This document shows, piece after piece, positions 19,159 through 31,833 of a DNA stretch of 64,000 bases. Under the pieces are notes generated by a model. It made no database searches, was not told where the DNA came from, and saw only the letters and a program-made list of their open reading frames with translations. The translations under genes and the position numbers were made by a program. Source of the stretch: Pseudomonas anatoliensis (lineage in GTDB: Bacteria; Pseudomonadota; Gammaproteobacteria; Pseudomonadales; Pseudomonadaceae); the NCBI RefSeq assembly GCF_017976235.1, contig NZ_JACVHC010000008.1, forward strand, positions 124,001 through 188,000, read 5' to 3'. How positions within the stretch are numbered: the stretch's first letter is position 1; each line of letters starts with the position of its first letter.

Positions 19159-20196
19159 TTATTCGGCAGGCAATGACAAACGTTGGCCAGCCATTAACAG
19201 TGCCAAGCGGCTCAGGCTCATCCACGGTGATCCGGCTGCCTGACCTTTGATTTGTGCATCAATACGCTGAGCTTCGAGCAGCAACTGCGCCCAGCGTTGC
19301 GCCGAGTAACGTTGCAGGGCTTTGCTCATCAAGGGTTTGCGCTTGTCCCACACCGGCGGTTTCGCTGAACTGAAGCACTTGTCCAGCGGCGTGCCCTGGC
19401 TGTACTGCAGCGCGATATTGGCCAGTTGGCGCAACTCCCGCGCCAGTGCCCAGAGGATCACTGGCGGTTCGACACCCTCACCACGCAACCCTTCGAGCAT
19501 GCGCAGGGCGTGGGCCGGTTCACCGTTAAGGACCGCGTCGGTCAAGCCAAACACGTCGAATCGTGCACTGTCCGCCACAGCGGCCTGCACGGTTTCGACA
19601 GTGATCTGCCCACCTTCGGCCATCAGCTTGAGCTTCTCGATTTCCTGCGCGGCGGCGAGCAGGTTGCCCTCCACACGTGCAGCAATCAGTTCGACGGCGT
19701 CCTGGCTGGCCGACAACCCGGCCTGCGACAGACGCTGACGAATCCAGCTCGGCAACTGATTGGCATCCACTGGCCAGATCTGGATGAACTGCGTCTGCTG
19801 ACCTTCAACCAGCGCCTTGCCCCACTTGGTCTTCTGCGCGCTGCCATCAAGCTTGGGCAGGCTGATCAGCAGCACCGTGTCTTCAGCGGGACGCGAGCAG
19901 TACTCGATGAATGCGGCAGCCCCCTTGTCACCGGGTTTGCCCGATGGCAAACGCAGTTCCAGCAGACGCTTTTCAGCAAACAGCGACATGCTGGCGCCGG
20001 CCTGCAACAACGTACCCCAATCGAAATTGGCGCCGGCGGCAAACACCTGGCGTTCGTCGAAACCTTGCTGGCGGGCAGCACTGCGGATGGCGTCGGCGGC
20101 TTCCTGACACAGCAGCGGGTCATCACCGCTGATGATATAGACGGGCGCGAGGGCGCCTTGCAGGTGTTTGCCGAGTTGCGCGGGAGCGAGCTTCAT
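19159..20196 (-). CDS. holA: DNA polymerase III subunit delta
   Basis: HolA is the wrench subunit of the clamp loader, opening the beta clamp. The 345-residue protein starts MKLAPAQLGKHLQ and shows the family pieces PVYIISGDDPLLCQEAADAIR, PVDANQLPSWIRQRL and DVFGLTDAVLNGEPAHALRMLEGLRGEGVEPPVILWALARE. It is downstream of leuS and lptE on the same strand, the usual leuS-lptE-holA order. Confidence 0.95.
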   Translation of the reverse strand: MKLAPAQLGKHLQGALAPVYIISGDDPLLCQEAADAIRSAARQQGFDERQVFAAGANFDWGTLLQAGASMSLFAEKRLLELRLPSGKPGDKGAAAFIEYCSRPAEDTVLLISLPKLDGSAQKTKWGKALVEGQQTQFIQIWPVDANQLPSWIRQRLSQAGLSASQDAVELIAARVEGNLLAAAQEIEKLKLMAEGGQITVETVQAAVADSARFDVFGLTDAVLNGEPAHALRMLEGLRGEGVEPPVILWALARELRQLANIALQYSQGTPLDKCFSSAKPPVWDKRKPLMSKALQRYSAQRWAQLLLEAQRIDAQIKGQAAGSPWMSLSRLALLMAGQRLSLPAE

Positions 20197-20210
20197 AAGA
20201 GAGGTCGAAC

Positions 20211-20228
20211 GGGGCGCCTGAGCGCCCC
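20211..20228 (-). terminator. Hairpin between lptE and holA
   Basis: GGGGCGC and GCGCCCC pair across a 4-base loop in the 39-base gap. With no T-tract it is more likely an intercistronic processing or attenuation hairpin than a stop. Confidence 0.4.
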
Positions 20229-20235
20229 GAACTTC

Positions 20236-20841
20236 TTACTGCTGCGGGATTTCGAGCGGCGACTGACGCGGGGTTTCCGCCTCAATCTTTTGCGCCGCTT
20301 CCAGCGCATCGGCTTCTGCCCTGGCGCGGTCATTGGCGGCCTGCTGCAGTTGCTCCAGTTGACCCGGGGTCAGCTGTTGCAGACGCAGCATCATGCGCTG
20401 AACCAGATCGCGACGGATATCGCGACGGGCGTCGTTGGCTTCCTGATCGGAGCCGACGAGGTTGTTGCCGTCGTGGATGAACACTTTCTGCACTTCAAGC
20501 TTGTCGCTGAGCAGAGACAGGTTTTTTTCACCGCGGATGTCGTAGCTCAGAACTGTGCTGAGCTGATACTCGCCCGTGCGACCGGCACCTGCATAGCTGA
20601 GGATACGCTGGCTTTCCTGTTCGTCAGCCAGGTACAGCTTGTAAGGCGCGCCGCTGTAAACCTTGACGCCGCTGGACTCCAGCACCTGACGCATTTGAGT
20701 GACGGTCTCGCCGTAGGCGTTACGGGCGCTCAGATCGAGTTCCTTGATCGTCAGTTCGTTGCTGCCAGTGCCACGCAGCTGGAAACCGCAGGCGCTCAGC
20801 AGAACAGCGAGGCCCATCACCAGCAGATTGCGTTTGATCAT
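20236..20841 (-). CDS. lptE: LPS-assembly lipoprotein LptE
   Basis: LptE plugs the LptD beta barrel that inserts lipopolysaccharide into the outer leaflet. The 201-residue precursor has a lipobox at C18 (LLSAC) followed by GFQLRGTG, the family start. YKLYLADEQESQRILSYAGAGRTGEYQLSTVLSYDI matches the core domain. A charged, Gln/Ala/Glu-rich C-terminal tail (about 150-201) is typical of Pseudomonas versions. It is 88 bases downstream of leuS. Confidence 0.93.
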   Translation of the reverse strand: MIKRNLLVMGLAVLLSACGFQLRGTGSNELTIKELDLSARNAYGETVTQMRQVLESSGVKVYSGAPYKLYLADEQESQRILSYAGAGRTGEYQLSTVLSYDIRGEKNLSLLSDKLEVQKVFIHDGNNLVGSDQEANDARRDIRRDLVQRMMLRLQQLTPGQLEQLQQAANDRARAEADALEAAQKIEAETPRQSPLEIPQQ

Positions 20842-20899
20842 TGTGTTGCTCCCCTTGAAACCATGTGGGCCGACCTGGCGGCCCGAAAGGTTTTACAGT

Positions 20900-20919
20900 G
20901 CGTCAGGCAAACCTGACGC
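20900..20919 (-). terminator. Hairpin between leuS and lptE
   Basis: A perfect 8-bp stem (GCGTCAGG/CCTGACGC) with a 4-base loop lies eleven bases past the leuS stop. It lacks a T-run. Confidence 0.4.
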
Positions 20920-20929
20920 CCAATCCAAT

Positions 20930-24114
<3,185 letters not shown>

Positions 24115-24197
24115 GCGCATGGCAGGTCAAGAAACGGATCTTTTTCAACAGGATCCCACCCTATCGGTTGTCGCGTTGTATTAACCCACTTAGGCTT

Positions 24198-24219
24198 CGG
24201 GCATCTTTGGAGATGCCCG
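24198..24219 (+). promoter_or_regulatory. Hairpin covering the RBS of the YdcF-like gene
   Basis: CGGGCATCT and AGATGCCCG form a perfect 9-bp stem with a 4-base loop. It ends at the base before the next ATG, and the only good Shine-Dalgarno (GGAG, 24209-24212) lies in its loop and stem. It could be a translational switch or a weak terminator. Confidence 0.5.
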
Positions 24220-24981
24220 ATGCCTTTTCGTTATTTCATCAAACAACTTCTATTGCCCCCCGGCATTCTTTTGCTGCTGTTGCTGGCCGCGTGGTGGCTG
24301 CGCCGCTCACGGCCGCGACTGGCTGGATTGTGTTTTGCCCTCGGTTTTGGCGGACTCTGGCTGATGAGCCTGCCGGTGGTGGTGCAATGGGGCGCCAAAG
24401 CCCTCGAACGCGAGCCCCCGCTGGCCCGCGAAGATTGGGCGACACTGGCGCAACGTGCCGATGCGATTGTGGTGCTGGGTTCCGGGCGTGAGCGGGGTGA
24501 TCTGGCCTGGGGCGACGATCAGCCGACCGGCGTGGGGCTTGAGCGTCAACGCTATGCGGCGCGGTTGGCGAAGGCGTCGGGACTGCCGATTTTGACCAGC
24601 GGCGGGCTGCATTACGGCACGCCGCCGACCGAAGCGAAGTTGATGGCCGATTCATTGCTGGACGATTTCGGTGTGAGCGTGCGTTGGCAGGAAGGGGCAA
24701 GCCGCACCACCTGGGAAAACGCCAGATTCAGCGCCGATATGCTGTTGCCCCAGGGGATCAAACGCGTAGTTGTGGTGACGCAGGCCTGGCACATGCCGCG
24801 ATCGGTGTGGAGTTTTGAACAGGCAGGATTTGAAGTGGTGCCAGCGCCAGTGGGCTTCCTGGGTACAGACAACGCTCGGCCGTTTGGTGGCTGGCTGCCG
24901 GAGTTCAAGTCGATCTGGCAGAGCGGGCAGTTGCTGAATGACGCGGTGGGGCAGGTGGGGTATTCGCTTTTCTATCGCTGA
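24220..24981 (+). CDS. YdcF/ElyC family (DUF218) membrane protein
   Basis: This 253-residue protein has two N-terminal membrane segments (about 8-30 and 36-55) and a DUF218 domain with DAIVVLGSGRERG, RYAARLAKASGLPILTSGG, ASRTTWENARFSADML, RVVVVTQAWHMPRSVWSFEQAG. The family includes E. coli ElyC and SanA, which affect envelope and lipid-carrier homeostasis, but no enzyme activity is settled. The start codon abuts a hairpin that hides the Shine-Dalgarno. A REP doublet follows the stop directly. Confidence 0.88.
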   Translation: MPFRYFIKQLLLPPGILLLLLLAAWWLRRSRPRLAGLCFALGFGGLWLMSLPVVVQWGAKALEREPPLAREDWATLAQRADAIVVLGSGRERGDLAWGDDQPTGVGLERQRYAARLAKASGLPILTSGGLHYGTPPTEAKLMADSLLDDFGVSVRWQEGASRTTWENARFSADMLLPQGIKRVVVVTQAWHMPRSVWSFEQAGFEVVPAPVGFLGTDNARPFGGWLPEFKSIWQSGQLLNDAVGQVGYSLFYR

Positions 24982-25065
24982 AGATCAAAAGATCGCAGCC
25001 TGCGGCAGCTCCTACAGGGGGAATACAAATCCCATGTAGGAGCTGCCGCAGGCTGCGATCTTTTT
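24982..25065. repeat. REP doublet (family A), copy 4
   Basis: A pair of inverted CTGCGGCAGCTCCTACA units fills the whole gap between the convergent YdcF-like gene and lnt. Confidence 0.9.
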
Positions 25066-25067
25066 GC

Positions 25068-26591
25068 TTAGAGGGTTTTGGACATCCGGCTAGCCATCAA
25101 CGCCCAACCGAACAGCCCCAGACACAGGACGATCAGCGGCCACGAACGCCATTGCAGATACGGCGTCAGGTTGTGCATCGGCACGACTTCTCCATACAAA
25201 ATGCCCTGTTCGAACTGCGGAATCTGCTCGGTGATCTGCCCGAACGGGTTGATCAGGCCGGTCACGCCATTGTTGGTGGCGCGGATCATCCAGCGTCCGG
25301 CTTCCAGCGCGCGCATCTGCGCCATCTGCAAATGTTGCAGCGGGCCGATCGAGGTGCCGAACCACGTGTCGTTGCTGATCGTCAGCAGCAGGTCGCTGCG
25401 CGCCGACAAGCTGGCGGCGAACTCCGGATACACCACTTCGTAGCAGATGAACGGCGCGATCTGATAGCCCTTGGCTTGCAGCATCGGCTGATCAGCGGGG
25501 CCGCGGGCGAAGTCCGACATCGGCAGGTCGAAGAATGCGATCAGTCCGCGCAGCACATCCTGCAACGGCACGTATTCACCGAACGGCACCAGTTTCTGCT
25601 TCAGGTAAGTGCCATCGCCTTCGCCCACCACAGTGATGCCGTTGTAAAAGCGTCTTTCGTGATGCACCGTCTCGCGGATCGGCACGCCGGTGATCAGCGC
25701 CGATTTACGCTCGGCGGCGAAGTTACCCATCATGCTCAGGTAGCCCTCGGCGGACTCCTTGAGTACCGGTACCGCTGTTTCCGGCCAGATCAGCAGATCC
25801 ACGGGTTTGGAGCGAAAACTCAGATCGCGGTACAGCGCCAGTTGCGCGTTGAGCTGCGCCGGGTCCCACTTCATGCTTTGTTCGACGTTACCCTGAATGG
25901 CAGCAACGGTCAGCGGCTCGCCTGAAGGGCTGGTCCAGGCGTGGCCCTTGAGTGCAATCCCCGCCACCCAAGGCCCGACCAGCAATAGCAGGCCAACGGC
26001 AACAAACGCTTTACGGCCGGATTGCAGCAGACGCGGCGCGTTGTAGATCAGCGCAGCCGTCAATGCCAGAACGAACGACACCAGCCACATCCCGCCCACT
26101 GGCGCGAGACCGGCCAATGGACCGTCAAGCTGGCTGTAACCGGAATAAAGCCACGGGAAGCCAGTGAGGAACCAGCCACGAAAAGCTTCCTGACCGACCC
26201 ACAACGCAGCAAATGCCAAGGCATCGGCCAGCGGTGCCTCGTTACGGCGCAGCCAGCGTGCCCAGAGCCAAGCGGGCAGGGCGAAGAAAAACGCAATCGC
26301 CGCGGTGAACAGCAGCATCAGAAATCCGGCCAACAGCACCGAAGCGCCGCCGAAATGATGAATGCTGTAATAGATCCAACTGGTACCGGCGCCGAACAGG
26401 CCGAAACCGAAGCACCAGCCCCGGCCCAGCGCCTGGCGCGGGCTCAGCTCGCGCAGACCGGCATAGAACAAACCGACCGCCAGCAGAGCCAGCGGCCAGA
26501 TATCGAAGGGTGCCAGAGCGAACGTGGTGATTGCACCGGCCGCCACGGCCAGCAGGTTACCGGGCCAGCCGGGGCGGGTTGTCCAGCGCAT
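25068..26591 (-). CDS. lnt: Apolipoprotein N-acyltransferase
   Basis: Lnt adds the third acyl chain to the N-terminal Cys of lipoproteins in the inner membrane. The 507-residue protein has an N-terminal membrane domain of about six helices and a nitrilase-type domain with the triad Glu in IWPETAVP, Lys in YLKQKLVPFGEYVP and Cys in APFICYEVVYPE. A last membrane segment closes the C-terminus. It is 14 bases downstream of corC, in the usual ybeZ-ybeY-corC-lnt order. Confidence 0.97.
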   Translation of the reverse strand: MRWTTRPGWPGNLLAVAAGAITTFALAPFDIWPLALLAVGLFYAGLRELSPRQALGRGWCFGFGLFGAGTSWIYYSIHHFGGASVLLAGFLMLLFTAAIAFFFALPAWLWARWLRRNEAPLADALAFAALWVGQEAFRGWFLTGFPWLYSGYSQLDGPLAGLAPVGGMWLVSFVLALTAALIYNAPRLLQSGRKAFVAVGLLLLVGPWVAGIALKGHAWTSPSGEPLTVAAIQGNVEQSMKWDPAQLNAQLALYRDLSFRSKPVDLLIWPETAVPVLKESAEGYLSMMGNFAAERKSALITGVPIRETVHHERRFYNGITVVGEGDGTYLKQKLVPFGEYVPLQDVLRGLIAFFDLPMSDFARGPADQPMLQAKGYQIAPFICYEVVYPEFAASLSARSDLLLTISNDTWFGTSIGPLQHLQMAQMRALEAGRWMIRATNNGVTGLINPFGQITEQIPQFEQGILYGEVVPMHNLTPYLQWRSWPLIVLCLGLFGWALMASRMSKTL

Positions 26592-26605
26592 TTCAGTCCT
26601 TAGAA

Positions 26606-27445
26606 TTAACGAGCGATCGGCGACAGTCGCAGCAAGTGAATCCGACGGCTGTCGGCGTTCAGGATGCGGAAACGATAGGCGCCGATTTCAGTGGTTTCGT
26701 TGCGTTTTGGCAAGTGCCCGAACGCGCTCATCACCAGGCCGCCGACGGTGTCGAACTCGTCGTCGGAGAACTCGCTGTCGAAGAACTCGTTGAAGTTCTC
26801 GATCGGCGTCAGTGCCTTGATCAGGAAGTCACCGCTGGGCAGCGGCTTGATGTAGCTGTCTTCTTCGACGTCGTGCTCGTCTTCGATGTCGCCGACGATT
26901 TGTTCCAGCACGTCTTCGATGGTCACCAGACCGGCCACGCCGCCGTATTCGTCGATGACGATGGCCATGTGGTTGTGGTTGGCGCGAAACTCACGCAGCA
27001 ACACGTTCAGACGCTTGGACTCCGGCACGAAGGTGGCCGGGCGCAGCAGATCCTTGATGTTGAAGCTGTCGCCGTTTTCCTTGAGGATCAGCGGCAGCAG
27101 ATCCTTGGCCAGCAGCACGCCCATCACGTCGTCATGGCTTTCGCCGATGACCGGATAGCGCGAGTGGGCGGAATCGACCACGGCCGGGAGGAATTCACGC
27201 GGTGTCTGGGTCGCCTTGATGCTGATCATCTGCGAACGCGGCACCATGATGTCGCGAACTTGCAGGTCAGCCACCTGAATGGCGCCTTCGACGATGGCCA
27301 GCGCTTCGCTGTCCAGCAGTTTGTTCTGATGTGCATCGCGCAGCAGCTCAAGGAGCTCCTGGCGGTTCTTCGGCTCGTGGGCAAAAGCCTGGGTCAGTTT
27401 ACCCAGCCATGACTTCTGCCCGTTGCTCGATCGATCTTCGCTCAT
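26606..27445 (-). CDS. corC: CorC/YbeX CBS-domain protein
   Basis: This 279-residue cytosolic protein has two CBS domains (about 70-195; VRDIMVPRSQMISI, RYPVIGESHDDVMGVLLAKDLL, NHMAIVIDEYGGVAGLVTIEDVLEQIVGDIEDE) and a CorC_HlyC domain (about 205-275). It was first tied to magnesium and cobalt efflux and later to ribosome maturation. In this operon with ybeY and ybeZ a translation-related role is at least as likely as transport. Confidence 0.94.
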   Translation of the reverse strand: MSEDRSSNGQKSWLGKLTQAFAHEPKNRQELLELLRDAHQNKLLDSEALAIVEGAIQVADLQVRDIMVPRSQMISIKATQTPREFLPAVVDSAHSRYPVIGESHDDVMGVLLAKDLLPLILKENGDSFNIKDLLRPATFVPESKRLNVLLREFRANHNHMAIVIDEYGGVAGLVTIEDVLEQIVGDIEDEHDVEEDSYIKPLPSGDFLIKALTPIENFNEFFDSEFSDDEFDTVGGLVMSAFGHLPKRNETTEIGAYRFRILNADSRRIHLLRLSPIAR

Positions 27446-27450
27446 AGCGA

Positions 27451-27945
27451 TTACTCTGAATCCTTTGTTGTAACGATAGGGGATGGTTCGGTTTCGTCGT
27501 CCGCGTACGGATCGGGATAGCCCAGTTCAGCAAGCAACTCGCGTTCCAGTGCTTCCATTTCTTCGGCTTCTTCGTCATCTATATGGTCGTAACCAAGCAG
27601 ATGCAAGCAGCCGTGAATGACCAGATGTGCCCAATGGGCCTTTAGTTCCTTGCCTTGTTCAGCAGCTTCGCGCTCAACCACGGCCACGCAGATCACCAGA
27701 TCGCCGAGCAGCGGGATGTCGAGAAACTCGTCGGGCACGTCAGCCGGGAACGACAGGACGTTGGTCGCGTAATCCTTCTGGCGCCAGGTGTGATTGAGCT
27801 CACGACCTTCTTCCTCGTCGACCAGACGAATGGTCATTTCCGAGTCAGCGGTGCGCTGGCGCAGGGCCAGTTCGCACCATTGGCGGAAGTCGGCTTCACT
27901 CGGGGCGCTCGCTTCGGTAGCGATTTGCAGGTCTAGCTCAAGCAT
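27451..27945 (-). CDS. ybeY: Endoribonuclease YbeY (rRNA maturation)
   Basis: YbeY is a zinc metalloprotein needed for 16S rRNA 3'-end maturation and ribosome quality control. The zinc motif [25 protein letters not shown] is intact. The start ATG at 27945 ([13 protein letters not shown]) overlaps the ybeZ end by eight bases; the longer open frame lies inside ybeZ and is not credible. At 164 residues the length is normal. It is followed after five bases by corC. Confidence 0.96.
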   Translation of the reverse strand: MLELDLQIATEASAPSEADFRQWCELALRQRTADSEMTIRLVDEEEGRELNHTWRQKDYATNVLSFPADVPDEFLDIPLLGDLVICVAVVEREAAEQGKELKAHWAHLVIHGCLHLLGYDHIDDEEAEEMEALERELLAELGYPDPYADDETEPSPIVTTKDSE

Positions 27946-28936
27946 TTCGCGAAGTGTCCTTGGGCGCCTCGTCACGGTTTTCGAAGCGCTCGTAGGCTTC
28001 AACGATCCGCTGCACCAGCGGATGGCGCACAACGTCTTTAGGCATGAAGTGCGTGAAGCTGATGCCTGGCACGTCTTTGAGCACTTCGATCACATGGTGC
28101 AGGCCCGACTTGGTGCCTTTCGGCAGGTCGACCTGGGTGATGTCGCCTGTGATAACCGCGGTAGAGCCGAAACCGATACGCGTCAGGAACATCTTCATCT
28201 GTTCGACGGTGGTGTTCTGGCTTTCGTCGAGAATGATGAAGCTGTTGTTCAGCGTACGACCGCGCATGTAGGCCAGCGGCGCGACTTCGATCACCTGACG
28301 TTCGATCAGCTTGGCCACGTATTCGAAGCCGAGCATTTCGTAGAGAGCGTCATAGAGCGGGCGCAGGTAGGGGTCGATCTTCTGCGACAGATCACCGGGC
28401 AGGAAACCGAGCTTTTCACCTGCCTCAACCGCCGGACGCACCAGCAGGATGCGCCGGATCTGCTCGCGCTCCAGTGCATCGACCGCGCAGGCCACGGCCA
28501 GATAGGTCTTGCCGGTACCGGCCGGGCCTATGCCGAAGTTGATGTCGTTACCGAGAATTTCCTTCACGTAGCGCAACTGATTCAAGCCGCGAGGGCGAAT
28601 CATGCCTTTTTTGGTGCGCAGGGCGACGGAGGCTTCCGCGGGGGCGTGGTTGTCCAGCTCGACGACGGCTGATTCCTGCAGGAACAGGTGAACCATATCT
28701 GGCGACAACTCCGTACCCTTGGTTTCGCGGTACAGGCGGCGAATCAGATTTTCCGCAGACGTGGTGTGCTTGGGGTCGCCGATCAGCTCGAACTGGTTTC
28801 CGCGGTTACGGATCTCGATGCTCAGGCGCTGTTCGATCAAGCGCAAATGCTCGTCGAATTGCCCGCACAGATTGGCGAAGCGATGAGCCTCAAAGGGCTC
28901 GAGAATAAAACGATGTGGTTCTATGGGAGCGTTCAA
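27938..28936 (-). CDS. ybeZ: PhoH-like ATPase YbeZ
   Basis: This 332-residue P-loop ATPase has Walker [12 protein letters not shown], Walker [12 protein letters not shown], and the PhoH blocks [15 protein letters not shown] and [13 protein letters not shown]. It works with YbeY in RNA metabolism. No ATG fits; translation appears to start at TTG 28936 ([15 protein letters not shown]), which matches my memory of Pseudomonas homologues. The end overlaps ybeY. Confidence 0.95.
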   Translation of the reverse strand: MNAPIEPHRFILEPFEAHRFANLCGQFDEHLRLIEQRLSIEIRNRGNQFELIGDPKHTTSAENLIRRLYRETKGTELSPDMVHLFLQESAVVELDNHAPAEASVALRTKKGMIRPRGLNQLRYVKEILGNDINFGIGPAGTGKTYLAVACAVDALEREQIRRILLVRPAVEAGEKLGFLPGDLSQKIDPYLRPLYDALYEMLGFEYVAKLIERQVIEVAPLAYMRGRTLNNSFIILDESQNTTVEQMKMFLTRIGFGSTAVITGDITQVDLPKGTKSGLHHVIEVLKDVPGISFTHFMPKDVVRHPLVQRIVEAYERFENRDEAPKDTSRNA

Positions 28937-29061
28937 GGTCGTATTTAGCCGCCCTGGGGCAATTAAGATGAAATCAAGGATAACGCCAGTGGCCTGGGTG
29001 CGAAAGCTCTTAAATATCGCTGCCGCTCTCGAGCGCTTTCTCTATGGCTGAAGAATTCATC

Positions 29062-29194
29062 TGTGGCGAGGGGATTTATCCCCGATCAGCGGCGCAGCCG
29101 TCGTAAAACCATCCAGTGCGGCATATCAGATGCACCGCAGTTGCAGGTTTTGGGGGCGCTTCGCACCCCATCGGGGATAAATCCCCTCGCCACA
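29062..29194. repeat. REP doublet (family B), copy 1
   Basis: TGTGGCGAGGGGATTTATCC and its inverse bracket about 90 bases. This second repeat family is unrelated in sequence to family A. It fills the gap between miaB and ybeZ. Confidence 0.88.
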
Positions 29195-29224
29195 AAAACC
29201 TTCTCCCACAGAGGAGATATGTTG

Positions 29225-30553
29225 TTACTGGATCAGCGAGCCGCGCAACGAGTGCGGTTGCGCCGCGTCGATGTGCACATCTGCGAACTGGCCGATCAGG
29301 GTTGGATTGTCGCAGCGGAAGTTGACGATCCGATTATTCTCGGTGCGCCCTTGCAGTTCGCCCGGGTCTTTCTTCGAGTAATCGGTCACCAGAATGCGCT
29401 GGGTCGAGCCGACCATTTGTCGGCTGATTTCGAAACCTTGCTGATTCAGGCGGTGCTGAAGCGCGTTCAGGCGTTCTTTCTTCAGCGCTTCCGGCGTGTC
29501 GTCGGTCAAATCGGCGGCCGGTGTGCCCGGGCGCTGGCTGTAAACGAACGAGTAGGAAAAGTCGAAACCGACGTCTTCGATCAGCTTCATGGTCTGTTCG
29601 AAGTCTTTTTCGGTTTCGCCCGGGAAGCCGACGATGAAGTCCGAGCTGATGCAAATTCCCGGCACCGCCGCGCGCAGTTTGCGCAATTTGGATTTGTACT
29701 CCAGCGCCGTGTGGTTGCGTTTCATTGCCGCCAGAATCCGGTCGGACCCCGATTGCACCGGCAAGTGCAGGTGCTTCACCAGTTCCGGTACTTCGGCGTG
29801 GGCCTGGATCAGGCTGTCGGAGAACTCCAGCGGATGCGAGGTGGTGTAGCGAATGCGATCGATGCCATCGACGGCGGCGACTACGCGGATCAATTCGGCA
29901 AGATCGGCCAGACGACCGTCATGGGTGGTGCCGCGATAGCCGTTGACGTTCTGCCCCAGCAAAGTCACTTCACGCACGCCGTTTTCGGCCAGATGAATGA
30001 TCTCGGCGAGCACGTCGTCGAAGGGGCGGCTGACCTCTTCGCCGCGGGTATAAGGCACCACGCAGAACGTGCAGTACTTGCTGCAACCCTCCATCACCGA
30101 CACGTAAGCACTCGGGCCGTCGATGCGCGGCTCGGGCAAGTGGTCGAACTTTTCGATTTCCGGGAACGAGACGTCGACTTGCGGCAATTTGGTGATGCGT
30201 GCGGCGTCGATCATTTCCGGCAGGCGGTGCAGGGTCTGCGGGCCGAACACCACGTCGACGTACGGTGCGCGATCACGGATCGCCGCGCCTTCCTGGCTGG
30301 CCACGCAACCGCCGACGGCAATCACCATGTCCGGGTTGGCCAGTTTCAGTTCGCGCCAGCGGCCCAGTTGCGAGTACACCCGGTCCTGGGCGCGCTCGCG
30401 GATCGAGCAGGTATTGAGCAGAATCACGTCGGCATCTTCGGCGCGAGCAGTGACTTCCAGGGCCTGATGTTCACCCAGCAGATCGACCATGCGCGAGCTG
30501 TCGTACTCGTTCATCTGGCAACCGTGGGTTTCGATGTAAAGCTTCTTGGCCAT
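29225..30553 (-). CDS. miaB: tRNA-2-methylthio-N6-dimethylallyladenosine synthase
   Basis: MiaB adds a methylthio group to i6A37 of tRNAs reading UNN codons. This 442-residue radical-SAM methylthiotransferase has the N-terminal cluster Cys residues ([31 protein letters not shown]), the radical-SAM motif [15 protein letters not shown], and a C-terminal TRAM domain (about 380-440). It is upstream of ybeZ on the same strand, separated by a REP doublet. Confidence 0.97.
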   Translation of the reverse strand: MAKKLYIETHGCQMNEYDSSRMVDLLGEHQALEVTARAEDADVILLNTCSIRERAQDRVYSQLGRWRELKLANPDMVIAVGGCVASQEGAAIRDRAPYVDVVFGPQTLHRLPEMIDAARITKLPQVDVSFPEIEKFDHLPEPRIDGPSAYVSVMEGCSKYCTFCVVPYTRGEEVSRPFDDVLAEIIHLAENGVREVTLLGQNVNGYRGTTHDGRLADLAELIRVVAAVDGIDRIRYTTSHPLEFSDSLIQAHAEVPELVKHLHLPVQSGSDRILAAMKRNHTALEYKSKLRKLRAAVPGICISSDFIVGFPGETEKDFEQTMKLIEDVGFDFSYSFVYSQRPGTPAADLTDDTPEALKKERLNALQHRLNQQGFEISRQMVGSTQRILVTDYSKKDPGELQGRTENNRIVNFRCDNPTLIGQFADVHIDAAQPHSLRGSLIQ

Positions 30554-30641
30554 GGATTAGGATCGTCACGTGATTCAAAGAACCGCGCATTATAGGGAAC
30601 ATGTCTCCATGTTCCTACCGTTGTGCGTCCGGTGGCTATGC

Positions 30642-30647
30642 TATAGT
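30642..30647 (+). promoter_or_regulatory. Extended -10 box before DUF1820 gene
   Basis: TGCTATAGT is a good extended -10 element 40 bases before the ATG at 30687. A TTGTGC at 15-base spacing is a doubtful -35. Confidence 0.5.
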
Positions 30648-30686
30648 TCGCGCCCTCATTTTTATCCCCGATGTTATCCGCCCGCC

Positions 30687-31016
30687 ATGACCAAACGCGA
30701 AGCTCCAATCTACAAGGTGATTTTCCTCAACCAGGGCCAGGTGTTCGAAATGTACGCCAAGCAGATCTATCAAAGTGATCTGTGGGGCTTCCTGGAAGTG
30801 GAAGAGTTCGTCTTTGGCGAGCGCACGCAGATGGTCGTCGATCCGAGCGAAGAAAAGCTCAAGGCACAATTCGAAGGCGTGGTGCGCAGCTTTGTGCCGA
30901 TGCATTCGATCGTGCGCATCGACGAGGTCGAGCGTCTGGGTACACCGAAAATCAGCGAAGCCCGTGGCACGGTCGGCAATGTGATGCCGTTTCCGATGCC
31001 GATGCCTGAGAAGTAA
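30687..31016 (+). CDS. DUF1820 family protein
   Basis: This 109-residue protein starts MTKREAPIYKVIFLNQGQVFEMYAKQIYQSDLWGFLEVEEFVFGERTQMVVDPSEEKLKAQFEGV, the DUF1820 signature. It has no membrane segment. It is found mainly in gammaproteobacteria and its function is unknown; the fold is probably a small beta barrel. The start at 30687 is chosen over 30570 because it follows an extended -10 and fits the family. Confidence 0.88.
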   Translation: MTKREAPIYKVIFLNQGQVFEMYAKQIYQSDLWGFLEVEEFVFGERTQMVVDPSEEKLKAQFEGVVRSFVPMHSIVRIDEVERLGTPKISEARGTVGNVMPFPMPMPEK

Positions 31017-31027
31017 AACCCTTTTCT

Positions 31028-31104
31028 GTGGCTGAAGAAGATTTAGTGGCTGAACAGGATTCAGTGGCTGAATAGGATTTAGTTGAGTGGCTGAACAGGT
31101 TTTA
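31028..31104. repeat. 18-bp tandem repeat, four copies
   Basis: GTGGCTGAACAGGATTTA-like units occur at 31028, 31046, 31064 and, after five extra bases, at 31087. Copies differ at one to three positions. The array leads straight into a family B REP doublet. Confidence 0.85.
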
Positions 31105-31106
31105 TT

Positions 31107-31238
31107 TGTGGCGAGGGGATTTATCCCCGATGGGCTGCGAAGCGGCCCCAAAACCTGCAATCAAACTCTTTCTGACACACCGCATCGAATGGTTTGCGAC
31201 TGCTGCGCAGCCGATCGGGGATAAATCCCCTCGCCACA
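31107..31238. repeat. REP doublet (family B), copy 2
   Basis: Inverted TGTGGCGAGGGGATTTATCC units bracket about 90 bases between the convergent DUF1820 and Sel1-like genes. Confidence 0.88.
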
Positions 31239-31278
31239 AAATCCCATCAGCCATATCACCCCTAGAGGTCAGCAGAAC

Positions 31279-31833
31279 TCAGGGCAGTGGCGAAAACGGC
31301 GTACGCCCATCGGCGCTCTGCAATTCCATCAGGTATTTACGGAAAATTTGCCCGAGCACCTGCGTGGCAGTTTCGAGGTCTTCGCGGGACATTTTTTCAG
31401 AGACTTCGTCGGCAGTGTCCAGCGCCTCTTCGGCGCCGTTGACCGCAGCCATCTTCAGCACGATGTACGCCTGAATGTTATTGGCCTGAACGCCTTCACC
31501 GTGGAAAAACATGGTGCCGAGCTTGAATTGCGCCTGGGCGTGGCCTTGCAGCGAGGCCTTTTCAAAATAGCTCAGGGCTTGATTGAGGTCGCGCGGCGCA
31601 TTCTTGCCGTCGTAGTAGAACTCACCCAACTCATATTGCGCTTGCGCATCCCCTTCATCCGCAGCCTTTTGGCAGGCAGCCAGTGCCTGCGTGACGTCTT
31701 GCGGCTGAGTATTGAGGGTGCAACGACCCATCGCCGGGATCAACAACGAGTTGCCGCCTGCTTGTGCATGCGCGAGCAGGGGCTGAAGGAGCAACAGGCA
31801 GCCCAAGGCAAGGGTGCGGCCGGTGCGGTTCAT
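31279..31833 (-). CDS. Sel1-like repeat periplasmic protein
   Basis: This 184-residue protein has a signal peptide ending near AHA-QAG (23). Two to three Sel1/TPR-like repeats follow (ACQKAADEGDAQAQYELGEFYYDGKNAPRDLNQALSYFEKASLQGHAQAQFKLGTMFFHGEGV), then a helical tail. Such proteins act as protein-binding scaffolds; the partner is unknown. The ATG at 31833 is chosen for the signal sequence. Confidence 0.82.
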   Translation of the reverse strand: MNRTGRTLALGCLLLLQPLLAHAQAGGNSLLIPAMGRCTLNTQPQDVTQALAACQKAADEGDAQAQYELGEFYYDGKNAPRDLNQALSYFEKASLQGHAQAQFKLGTMFFHGEGVQANNIQAYIVLKMAAVNGAEEALDTADEVSEKMSREDLETATQVLGQIFRKYLMELQSADGRTPFSPLP

